A DNA stretch of 64,000 nucleotides from Atrichornis clamosus. Its lineage: Eukaryota > Chordata > Aves > Passeriformes > Menuridae. The stretch covers positions 48,967 through 112,966 of the forward strand of contig WBMZ01012037.1 of the NCBI GenBank assembly GCA_013400975.1, written 5' to 3'. The position numbers and the translations under genes are program-made. The stretch's first letter is position 1. Every line of letters begins with the position of its first letter. This document shows, piece by piece, positions 1-12,600 of this stretch. The notes under the pieces are model-generated. The model saw only the letters and a list, made by a program, of their open reading frames with translations, did not search any database and had not been told where the DNA came from.

Positions 1-659
1 GCAAGACTGAACTTGGTGTATTTTAAGAAGCCAGTGCTTGAGAAGGCAGAGCAGACACCATGCAATGGCAGAGCCAGGGCCAGCACTCCTGGGCTAGGCT
101 GGCCTGTGTGGATGATTCAGGATATGCAGCCATGCCATAAATGCATTTAACTGGTGTAAAAGCTTTTTCCCAGCTGTCCCTTGCACAAAAGCACAATGTG
201 TTATTGGTAGAAACAAACAGCTTTTGATTAGAATTTTAAAAAGCACAAAAGTGCAATGAAGAGACTCCAAGAGGAAATAATTTTACTTATAGCTACATTC
301 ATTCTATGTCAGTTAAATAGAAAGAATAGAACTTTTCTGAAACTGGCAGTGCAGCTAAATAACTGAGGTATTCCCAAGTCACAATTCTCCAACACATTGG
401 CCTTATACCTACAGAGTTAACAATAAATCAGACACTTTCCTACAAGGTAAGAATATTACGGTTATGACAGCATGAAATGATTATATCCTCTGTGATGTTT
501 TGGTCATGAAAGCCATCAAAACATTCAATTTTTCCTCAAAACAAAGTTCAGAACTGCAATTGTCTTCTAAGAAAAGTGCCTTAAGCCTTGACTAACAAGG
601 CTTCAGGTTGTTTTAGTGCAACAAGCAGAGGTGCCTGGCCTTGCTCATGCCACCATTAC
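1..659 (-). other. FKBP15 intron (part), no exon seen
   Basis: This stretch lies beyond the donor of the last visible FKBP15 exon (AAG then gtaatgg on the minus strand). It is AT-rich. No sequence matching the expected continuation of the coiled coil and no convincing repeat was found. Confidence 0.6.
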
Positions 660-3600
660 CTTCTCCTGTTCTGCATGCAACACTCTTGCCTGTGTGTTCT
701 CATTTGTTGTCTGCAGTGAATGGTTCCTCTGCTCCATCAGCAGGTTACTCTGCTCAACATACCTGTGAACAGGGAGACTCCATCAGCATTCCTGGAAACA
801 CAGGTCTTGGAGCCAAAGGCTCAGACAGAAGAGGTGACATTTCAAAGCACAGAAGTTCTCTGTTTAAGTCATGACAAGTCCCAGACAATTTTGCAGGATG
901 TTCTGCAGTAAAAGGCTGATCTCGAAGGGGTGGGAGTACTGTGCCTGGCACAGCAGAGATTTTATCAATTGGGATAAGTGCTTTACCTCTGGAAATGTCT
1001 AATGTTCCCATCACACACTTGAGTTTTGATAACTTGTTATCAGCTGTACTTTACCAGGGACACCACATCCCCTACAATTTCTTTACCTTACTAAAAGGCT
1101 ACAAAAACACAGAAGTTACAGAAATAGAGCAACTCCCAAAAGCAGGGCAAGTGTGCTCCAAGACAGCATGAGGGATTTTTTTCTCCTTTTACACATTCAC
1201 ATTTACTGTAAATCAGAGTTTTGGGGATAAGCCCTGCAGAGAAGGGATGGAGGGGAACCCCAACACTTTCAGTACCTTAGAAAAAAAAGTTTAAAATATC
1301 AGAATATGGCTCTCTCCTAACAAGCACCCCTAAGTTATGCCCAAGTGCAAGCTGGAGAGTCTGGAAATGCAGCTGGGCTCCCAGCCCTCACCTCTGGTTG
1401 CGCTCAATCAGCTCACTGATCTTCTCATTCTGCTCCTCAATCCGACTGCTCTTCTCAAATATCTCTTGCTTCAGTCTCTCATTCTCCTAAAGCACAACTC
1501 AGCATGAATATTCAGCTTACTCAGATTTCCTTGCAGCAGTTCCTAAACCTTTGTTTTGCACAGATGCAGGACAGTGGTGAGGCTCATCCCCTGCTGTAAC
1601 AGCCCAGGAAGGCACCTTGCTGCATTCAGCAGGAATCCTGTCACAGGACAGTGGCTGCCAAGCCACATTCTAGAGAATATTGGGTCTGGTTGACTTTTTC
1701 ACCCACAAACCCCAAGATTTTAAGGCTGCTGCTTGGAAAGGCTTCAAACGTAAAAGTAAGTCATGAATACAAGAAGTAGGTGGTTTCTACACCATGGTAC
1801 TTCAGCTGTGCAACTGTTCTGCTGGAGGCTGGGGGTTTAGTCTGTAGTGGTTTGACAAGAGGCTGAACTTCTCTCACATGAACCTTTTAAGGCCTAGTAA
1901 ATACCAACAACTTGGCTCAGAAAGTACCCAAACCTGAAACTGCTGAGAAGAGCTTTTTTGGAGGGAGAAGGAAGGATGGAAATCATTTTATGTCTCATCC
2001 TCATTTTGGCCATGCAAAGCCAGAACACATGGGTGGATGGATACTTGGGCCAAGCCACAGGAATAACACTGGGAGGCCCAGGTCCTTATGGAAGTCCAAC
2101 CAGGCTGGCCATGCTCACCTGGATGATGCGCTGGATGTTGCTCATGATCAGGGAGGCTTCCATGGTGACAGAGGAGATGCCAGGCAGCAGGGAGCTGTTA
2201 GCAGTGCTCTGCTTCTTCAGCTCCTCCACCTGCAGACATACGACATTCTTAAGCCAGATGAAATGGATTTAGGGGTGTAGGTAAGAGCCACATATGTGCA
2301 AAGAGGCATTTCACTGATCCTTCTGCTCAGCTGCAGGGAATAGGCTACTGAATCAAGTGGGACAGCCCCCAAAGGGCAGGGAATCTCCCCAGAGAATGCA
2401 TCATATGATATTCAAGACAATAAGGCAGCACCTTTCCCCAAGCCTGAGCTCTGCTTTTTCACAGTAGTTTAACTGCTACCACTCCAAGGTGTGATCATGT
2501 TTGAATTTTACTCAGTTACTGTATCACTTAAACTTAATGCAGGCATTTAAGCAGAGCCAGCTGCTCACACTACACCTGCAGAGCAGGAATGCCAGGACCA
2601 AGCCATACCTTGGCAGCCAGGTGATCCATTTTATCCATGACTTTGCTCACAGCCAGTCGGATTTCAGTGTTGTGCTGCCGAGCTTCTGTCATCAGAAAGG
2701 AAGTGATGTCCCCAGCTGCTTGAAGGGAAAGGAGAGGCATTTATAGGGACAAGGGGAAATACCTGCACCAGACACAGCTAAAGCTGAGCAGCACGAAGCC
2801 TGCCATCAGGAAAGCCACTCTCTTCCCAGAAATAAAAGGGATATGGTATTTGGAAAACTAATAGCGTAGGTATTTCCCAAATGACCTGAACGGGCAGGTT
2901 TGTGAGTACAGGAAATTCTTGAGCCATGTGACAGCACTCAGGTCAACAAGAGCAAAGCCCCCAGACACACCAGAGCAGCAGAGGTGCAATCAGAGCAGAG
3001 GTACACAAAGAGGTACAATCAAACCACAGGAATGAAGGTCAGCTTCTGAAACTGCACTGAAAAAATGCTCCAAGGAAGGCTCAGCTGCACTCAAGACTTC
3101 GTGACTTAAATGGTTCTTTAAATGCCTTTAGTCCTTCCCAGATTGTGCCTTTTAGTAAAGGCCTCTACATGTGCACTTCAATTCTTTCCCTGGCTGCCAG
3201 GAGAGCTGGTTACTATTACAGTTGTATTTATAACTGGAAGCACCAGCCCAGCCCTTTTCACACTGCACAAAAGTCCTTAAGGTAAGAAAAAGATGGGTAT
3301 TTACTGGGAAATGTTTGCCCCTGTTTGGTATTAAAAAAAATAAGCATTTGTGAAACAGCAAAGTGATAGCATTGCTACTAAATCATCATTATGAATAGTT
3401 TACTGCAGGTATTGCAGCCCTCTGAGAAGCAGATACTTTTTAAAACATACCTTGGTAAGGAGCAGGATACATCTGACCCACAGGCTGGAGTTGCGAAGCA
3501 GATGCAGCAGTTTGGGGGTAACCAAATGCCATTCCTGGATATGCCTTGCAGAACAAGGTCAATAGGTTAGAATACGTTTTGGTATCTCCCCCTGTTCTCA

Positions 3601-6600
3601 CAGTTTCACATTTTTTTAAGCCCAAGAGCAAGGATGATGTTTGAAAAGAAAAAAAACAAGAATTAAGGAGCTGGAAATTGAAAATATACAACGGTTATAG
3701 TAAAAGAAAAATAACACTCATTCTTCTTCCAAGGCTTAGATATTTGTTCAAGTTAGCACAGCTTAGTTCCCATTTTCACTCAAATTTAAGCAAAAACACA
3801 TTTCCCTACATTTTTGAGAGCCAAGGGTCAGCATGTGAACAGCTCCCTCTGAAGCTGTGCCGACTTGAACACCAGGCTATTTCCGAGGAAGGGCTCAAAA
3901 ACCACAACAAAACTTGATTGCAATTTTCCTGCTCATTGCTCAAGTACTTGGAAGTTTTTATTGTATCCACTACCAAACCAGGTATTAAACAAAGCCTTAG
4001 TTTAACTTCAAGAAGCCACCAATAAACAGAAAATTAGCCCTTTTCAATTATATTTTAAGAGTGGTAGAAACCTGAGGATGCTAGACAGTCACAGGAGACA
4101 GCCTGAAATTCTCATCCTTATGTTAAAATCCTTGCTCCCAGCAATGGAAAAGACATTAAGACTCAGGAGAAAGGACAGAAGTGCCAATATTCTCCTTGAT
4201 TTCATTTTGGTACCTGAAAGCCCTGTGCTCCTCCAGGCAGAGCTGAATGGGGCTGGATTGTTGCAGGAATTAAAGCAGCAGAAGATACTGAGGGTGCAGC
4301 ACCAGATGCTTGAGGTACTGAAAAGGAAGATAAAAATTCAGCCTGCCATAAAGCAGCTAGAAATAATTTAACTCACCTGGTGTGAAATGGCCAAAAAAAA
4401 AATTACTAAATAGACAAAAATTTAACAAAAGCCTGTCTGCAGCCTTGTGAAAATTAAATCCAGTCAAGCAAGTGATAAAAGGTCAAGAAAAGAGTAACCT
4501 TTCACAGATTAAACAACCTCTTTTCATTCAGAGATAGCTCTCAAGTTTATTGACACAAGGTGTTATTCAGACTGACTCTAAAGACTGCTCAGCTGACCAG
4601 CAGCTGATGTGACCATTCCATCATGGGAAGACACATCAAGCCCTGCAGAGCTGCCAGCCCTCTGCTGCCCTTCACTTGGATTTCCATCATTTCTGAAAAC
4701 TGCTGTTCACTGGGCAAGGATTTGTAACATTCCATTCACAAGTCACATGGCCTGGAAATCTCAGTGCACAGGGACAGAACAGCTCAGGCACAGTGGCTGC
4801 TCTTCCTCAAGCAGGAATGAAGAAATACTCCAAGGATTCAGTCTTGTGCTTCATGGATTAGTGTACCCATGGAGCTGTGCATCAGAAAGCCTTATCAGAA
4901 GCTATCAGTTCACTTCAGCTCCTGAAAGGAATCCTCTATTCCCACAGCCCTCCTACTGAAGTATCCAAGGGAATGTGAGTGCAGCAGCCCCGGGCTCCCA
5001 GCTCAGTTACCTTGTGTGGACACTGTGGGCAGCACTGCCTGAGCTGGCTGGGAGGCTCTGGTTGAAGCCACTGGTGGTGTTGTCCCTCTCAGAGTATTTG
5101 GATCCTAAAAAAACATTTCTGCATGTTATAAACACTAAAGAACAAGCCAAAGAGCCTGAGCCCAAGATCACTTGAGACAAGGTGTTACCAATGAACCCAA
5201 GTGAATTATCCAGTGGAATCTTTTTGTCACAGAACCAGAATAGACTTTCCCTAAACACCAGGAGAGCCAAAGCTACAGATTCCACTTTAAGCAACTCCCA
5301 CTGTAGAAAAGGCATGTAAAAAGTCACATTTCTGTGACTGGTACCTCTATTTCGGAGTCACTGGAGTCAAGCTGACTCCCTGCTGTCCCAGCAAGGAAAG
5401 GCAGCATGGGCTGTCCCATTTTGGCCATCCGGGAAATCAGCTTTGCCTTTGCTACATCCGGGTTCTAAAAGGAACATTTAGTTACTCTCCCTTTTCCTCA
5501 GCTCAGGCTTTTCAGGTATTACAGACACTTCTAAATCTCTGACTTAATTTTGACTCAAATATTCAATGACTGTGTGAAAAACTACTCTTCAAGCACACAA
5601 GGCAGCACCAGGATTTATTCATCTGGCTTGGTTTACCCTCCTTCAGGGCTGACACTGCTGTCACTACAGAGAAAAATCTACCCCTGCACAAAACAGCAAC
5701 AAGAAAATGTGTGAATTCAGGAAGCTGCTTAGCAGCTTTTTCTATTTGAGACACACACACAAAGTCTTCTCACATAGCTATAAAAACCTGTCCTGAATGT
5801 CCCAATTACTCTTTGTTATCCATTTAAAATTTGCCCATTTATCCCAAAAGACAACTAGCCTTGTGAACATCCGGAGGGTTGAAGTCACTTTGCTTTTAAG
5901 AGTAGGAACTGGGACTGAGATTCCTCAGGTCCTGCTAATCACAGAATCATTAAGGTTGGAAAAGACCTCTACAGTCATGGAGTCCAACTATTAATCATCA
6001 AATCCAACCATTAGTCCCTTCAAAAACAAGGCCCTAATCTGCTGCAAAGTGAACATTCCAGGGCCTTGCTTGCATGATGCTCACTTTATTTTCAGCAGCT
6101 CCCAATGCTAAGGTGAAACCAAACAAACCTCCCTACTCAAGGCTTCCAATTAGTAAGGAAAATCCACCACTCACTGCGAGCTGCTCACTGATGGAGTTGG
6201 ACTTGGCCCGAACTGCTGGCTCCCTGTAAGGCAAACAGGTGTGGAGATTAACCATCAGGAAATCCAGGATCCAACATTCTGGATTTACAAATACTGTCAA
6301 ATACACCTCTCCCTAGGAAAGCTGTTTTCTTACATGGTGAGCTTTTCTTTCAGCCTCCACTTCTGGAGGATTCTTTGCAGTGCTATCTGTAGATGTGTTC
6401 AGGACATCACTATGGCCAAGGGTCACAGCTGTGGAACAGCTGATTACAGAGCAATGATTTTGTTGATTGCTCTAACAACCACATTCTGGTATAAATAATT
6501 TTAACCAAGTCCCATAACAAACTATTTATAACAACAAGAGGAGCACGCACTTGGACTCTCTTAAAAGGGTGACTGACCCATTTAATTTAAGAAACAGAAC

Positions 6601-9600
6601 ACAGAACTGTTAAGGCTGGAAAGTACCTCTAAGATGGAGCTCAACCATTAAACCAGCACCAGTGTGTTCACCACTAAAACGTGTCCCCAAGTGCCATATT
6701 TGCATTTTTATAACACCTCCAGGGATGGTAACTCCACCCTGGGCAGCCTGTGCCAATATCTGACCACTCTTTCAGTGAAGGTTTTCCTAATATCCAATAC
6801 AAACCTACCCTGCTATAGTTTGAGGCAGTTTCCTCCTGCTCAATCCCTTGTCACCTGGGAGAAGAGCCCGGCCCCACCTGGCTACACCCTCTTTTCAGGT
6901 AGTTCTAGAGGGTGAGAAGGTCCAGTGCCAGCTGAGGTGAGACAGCTGTTACAGCAGCACCCACACAGCTTAATCACTCTGGATCTCAGGATGCTGGAGA
7001 GGAATGACTTCCTTCCTTGGAGCCCATTTCAATGGCTTTAATCCGAAAGTCAGCACTCAAGTGGAAAATTCCAGCAAGTGCTGTTTGCAGGCACTCCTCT
7101 GCCACATGGAGGGCAGAGCTGGCACCCAGAGGACCCACATTTGCCAAAGGATGTGTTAGTGCAGCACTGTGTTGATGGGCATCACCACCCTTAACACAGC
7201 AAGTTGTTTAAACTGTGCAGCTTCTTACCCAGGCTTTGGAGGGATCGTAGAGGGAGGCAATAACCCAGTGTCTGAGGAGAAGCCATCTGAGCTGGGAACT
7301 GGAGAAGGTGCAGGAGAATCCCTTGAACTCACACTCAGTCCATCTGAACCAGAGCATTCCTTTGCCAGCTTCACCTTAAAAAGCAGGTAGGAGAAAAGGT
7401 ACTTTTCTGGGTTCCTGTAAAAACTTTCAGCAACTTGTTTATTTGTGATACCTCTCCCTATTGAGCTCATGCACTTCAAGTAAAAGCAGCCAACTGATTC
7501 AGGGCTGGAGAAGCTGAGTCTTTACATCCTCTCATTCCTCCCGGAGTATTTTGTTTTCCCAAGTGACTCACAAATAAGACAACTCAAAGATCCCAAGACA
7601 GTTACAGACATGTCAGCAAACAGCCTCAAGGGATTTTCTGGGTTTAGGGTTCTGTTTTGGGTTTGTTTGTTTGTTTAATTAAAGATGCAAATCTTGGTGA
7701 GGTTTATAACAGTTTCTGAGCTGGAGTTCTCACACCAGCAGCAGGTTCCCACCTTGCAGACACCCGAGAGCCTCAAAGCAGATGGAAAACGAACAGCTGG
7801 CAGGGGACACTCACCCGCCTGACTTCCACCTCAAACACCAGCGTGGAGTCTGGAGGGACACGACCAGCCACGCCCTGAGCCCCGTAGGCCCAGGCTGGAG
7901 GGATGATGAGGTACCTTCGCCCTCCTTTCTTCATCCCCATCATTCCTTCTTCCCAGCCCTTGGCATTTCCGAGGCAACACAAGAGAAAGCAGCAGTTCGA
8001 TCAGTGACATTAGTTTAATTACCCCAATTAAGACAACTTCAGGCAAAGATTCCAAAACACATATAGAGAGATTCTTGTAAAATCCTGTTTCTTTGCAGTG
8101 TGCAGCACTAAACCTTTGTCTTACCACAAATAACAGCCAGTTATAAATTCCAGTGTTCACTTAAGAATAAAGGTGCAGCTCCAGCACACAGTGGAGTCCT
8201 CCCTCAGCACTCTGGAGAAGGACTGGACTCCATTTCAGAGAGATCTGAATTGCTTTGGTTAAATTTACAAAGAAAATAGTTGTAAGGAGGGCCATGAAGT
8301 CAGAGCAAAGCAAAGTACCCAGGGGGTGCCAGCACTGACCAAGATGGCTCTAACAGCCAGGCAAGGTTAGCAAGATACAGGATAAAACAAATAAAGTAGA
8401 AAAGTAGCACATCAATAAAGGACAACTTGTAACAGGTCACACATGAATTGCTGAGGAAGTGACCTGAACAAAAGTATCTCTGACAAAACTTGATTTCATG
8501 GGATAACATAAGGGAGGATCACACCACCTGCATGAAAAACTATCACACAGTCAAAACCCTCATGATCTGACTGGGAAGGTGGAAGAACTCACAGCAGCAG
8601 CACCAACTTGAACTAAACCACCCTAAAACTTGTAAGTCATTTCCACCCCTGCCCAGAGCTCTCTGATGCTCTACTTCTGAGGCACCATGAGCAGGGAGGG
8701 ATCCAGGGTTATTCTCAAATAAAAATCCTTTAGATTGTTCCCCAAGGACAAAGGAATGGATTAAGTGGTTTCCAGAAAAACAAAGACAATAAAACTCCAG
8801 CTCTGGAAAACAGGAAGCTTCCTTTTTACCAAAGAGAGTAACTCCTGCCTAACACTGGTATTGAAAAGGAGACTGGGCTGTATTATGCAAATTAAGAAGA
8901 AAACATTTGAGTGAGTCACAGAGTGTTTGCTAATAAACGAAACAGAAATGGCATGCGTGGATTCTGAACAAGATCTGCAGTAATTCAAAACTCTGAGACT
9001 TCAATTATTATCATAAAGGTGCCAGAAGTTGTACCTTGATGACTTTTCCAGACCCCAGCTTCAGCCGCAGCAGCTTGTCCTTGTTAACATTTGAGTCAAA
9101 CACCTGGAGAGTTGAACAAGAACACAAAATACACGGATTTCCCAACTGTTTCAAGATTCTGAATGCTACCTCATACATTCCATAAACTCCTAGCATCTCT
9201 GGTTATATGCTATTTCCCATTCCACTACTATCAAAATTAATTCCAGCCATAAGACAGAGCTTGGCTCCAGCTTTAGTCCATTTCCTGAAGCACAATTCCA
9301 TGAATGATAGCTGGAGACTCAGACTTTAGACCTGCTTTAGGACAGCATTGGGTCAAGCAAAACACAACACTAAATACTCGTGTAAGACTGCCCATGGAAG
9401 TTAAAAGCATTTCAATCACCTCCTCCTGAACAGTAACAGAATTATAGAAACATTAAGGCTGGAAAAGCCCTCTAAGGTTATCAAGTCCAACTGTTGCCCC
9501 AGCACTGCCATGTTCACCACTAAACCATGTCTCAAGCACCACATCTAGATGGTTTTTAAACACTTCCAGGGATGGTGACTCCACCACTGCCCTGGGCAGC

Positions 9601-12600
9601 CTGTGCCAATGCTCAACAACCCTTTCAGTGAAGAAATTTTTCCAATATGCCAGAATCCCTTAATATTCTATAGGTCATACGTGTGACCCCACAGTGCCCT
9701 AAATGTTCAAAACACCCCTTTAACATCAACACCAATACTATGCAAAATGTGCAGGTTCCTGCCAGGGACTGTCACACCCAGTATCAGGAGGTGGCAGAGT
9801 CTTTACCTGTCCAAGCCCGTTGTTCTGGAATAGCCATCCCGTATAGGCAACCTCCAGAGAGTCTCCTCCTTCCACTCCCTGCCCTTCCCCAAGGAGGAGG
9901 TCCTGGCAGAGCACTGAGTCCAGTGCTGGGGAACTGTTGCATTTGGCAATGCACACCTGCAGAGGAAAAGCCTGTCAGGGTTTCTGGCCACTAAAGCAGG
10001 ACAAGTTCCACTCATTATAAATCTGATGCATTCCTTGCTGTACTGATCAAGCCCAGGCTAGAAATGCACTCCCAAGGCATTCCATGTCTGCTTGTGCTGA
10101 ATTTAGCTGATTAAACACCCTCTGCTCTATAGAATCATTGAGTCTGCACTACCTGAGAATTTTGGTCAAAAACCCCACCAGAATCAACAGGCTCCCTGCC
10201 TCAAAGAGATTTGTTTTAATGGACAAAACTCAGGGCAGGCCCCTCTCAGATGTGTCTCCATCACGGTCATGCAGATACTCAAAGTTGAACTTCAGTGAAA
10301 ATAAAACTTGATTTGCCCCTGTTCTAAACAAGCCAGCAAGGGCTACCTGGCCCAGAGTGAGCAGTTACCTGTTTACTAAAATCCACTGCAGCTTTTTCTG
10401 ACTCAAACATGATGGACCAGTTTTGCCTCTGATCATCATAGAACGTGCTGTAATTGTTGGGCTGAACCTGTGGGAAAGGAAATCACTCCCAACTTAGACA
10501 TTGAATGATGCATTCAACTAAACTAAAAAACCCACATCCAAAAGAAGCTTAAAATAAGTTACTAAAATTAAGCAGAGTCAGAGGAAAAACCCTGCTGTTC
10601 TACTGCCCAAGTTCAGAATGCACAAATTAGCTTTTAATTATCTCCTCATTATCACAGAAGAATTATTATAACTCCAATACTTGAGCAAATATTAAGTTCT
10701 TCATAGATGCTGCACCTTGCAGAAGAAGGTGAAACCTTTCAGAAATGTCTTTGAAGCCTGGTTTTATAAAATATATTGAGATTTTTAAAGTGTAAGTAAT
10801 CTACTTTTTGTAAGGATTGATTATATTTAAACTTGCAGAATCAATTGGAGAAGACAGTCCTTCCTCAATTCCAAAAAATCCATGTCACCAGAAGCTGACT
10901 TCATAACTCACTAATTTTACAAAAATGTGCTTATAAAACTATACAGCAAGCTCTAAGCTGGGACTGAAACTTCACTATTTTGGGGCAAAATTTCTATCTA
11001 TCATAACAAGAAATTTGATGTCATCTGATGACAAGCTAAGAACAGCAAACCAACACATAAATTTTCTGTAAAACTGGCAGGAAACAATTTCCTGAGAGAT
11101 CCCATTTTAGGGCTTACAATGCTCCAGATTGTTCTCAACAGCAGGAAAATGCTGAGTGTCAATTTTCTGAGAGAAAACATTTCCTTACTGTCATTTCCTT
11201 CTGCTTACTCTTGTATTCTCTCAGTCACTTAAAGACAAATTCTCAGCAAAAGGAATTTTGCTGGTTTTATCCACGACAGGGTTGCAAACCCCAAAACATC
11301 TCGGTGATCAGAGGTAATAATTTACCTCCTACAGGGGTTTTGGTTATGAAATCTGAGGAGGTGCTCTGCAAAAGGCAGAGCTGTCACAGCCTCTTGTGCA
11401 ATGCACGAGGAGGAGAAGGGTCACTGTGACACCTCTTGCTGTGTCAGTGAGATGTTTGATCTCAAAGGTTATAAAATAAGGCTTAAGAAAGAATTTCAGA
11501 GCCAACTTGTGTTTGCTGTGAACACCTGTGATCGACAGATGCTTTTCTAGCCCAGAGTCTCACCGTGAGCACGAAGCCTGGATGGATCCTTGCAGATGTG
11601 ATCTGTTGCTGCTGACTGATGTAAAGGAGGATCCTGTACTGGATTCCAGAAGGAATTGGGCAGGGAAAAAGAACAAAAAGCAGAAACCCAAAATGTCTTC
11701 AATTCTAAAGCACTTTGTCAAACTCTGAGCCTAAGGCTCAGTATTTATTTGTCAAATGTACCTTGCAGCAGCGTTTTTCACAGCAAAAATACTTAACACA
11801 ATTTTCTAACACCTATTAAAACTGGCTTATTTTCAAGGGTTTGTATTTAGCTGCAGGAATCAAGCAAGTCAAACTCATTATTCTGTAATAAGCAAGATGC
11901 TTTAACTAATTCCACATTTTTCACAGTTGCAAAGAGGGTGCACTAACCCTTCCATATATAGAATTCACCACACATGGCATAAAGCAAACAGAATCATTGA
12001 AGTTCGAAAAGACGTCCAAGATCATCGAGTCCAACCATTCCCCCAGCACTGCCAAGGCCACCACTGACCCATGTTCCCAAGTGCCACATCTACACAGCTT
12101 TTAAATCCCTCCAGGGATGGGGACTCCACCACTGCCCTGGGCAGCCTGTGGGGACCACCCTTTTGGGGAAGAAATCTTCCCTAGTATTCAACCTGAAGAT
12201 GTTTGTGTGTATTTTTATGTTTCACATCAACCTATTGACATGTCACAGACTGAGCTGGAGGGAGCTTTCCAAGCACTAAACAACACAGATATAGTATTTA
12301 TTGACCTGTTTGGCTCTACTAAACATAACCTACTAAGGAAATGTGTTTTCCTTTGTGCACCTGCACTGGACATGGCTCAGTGGTGAATTGGGAGTGACCC
12401 ACAAACTGTTCCCAGCTGGTTGTGATATCACACAGGCAGCCTGAGCAAGGCTGGTTTGGCTTCCTTCTGCAATCCTTGTCCTTCCCAGCTCCCCCAGAAC
12501 AATACAGCTCAACACTTCTCAGATCACTGATTCAGGAGTTTAGTTACCAAACTAGGATTTATTTTGTTCTTGCCACAGCAGAAGCAACTCAGTGAGACGT

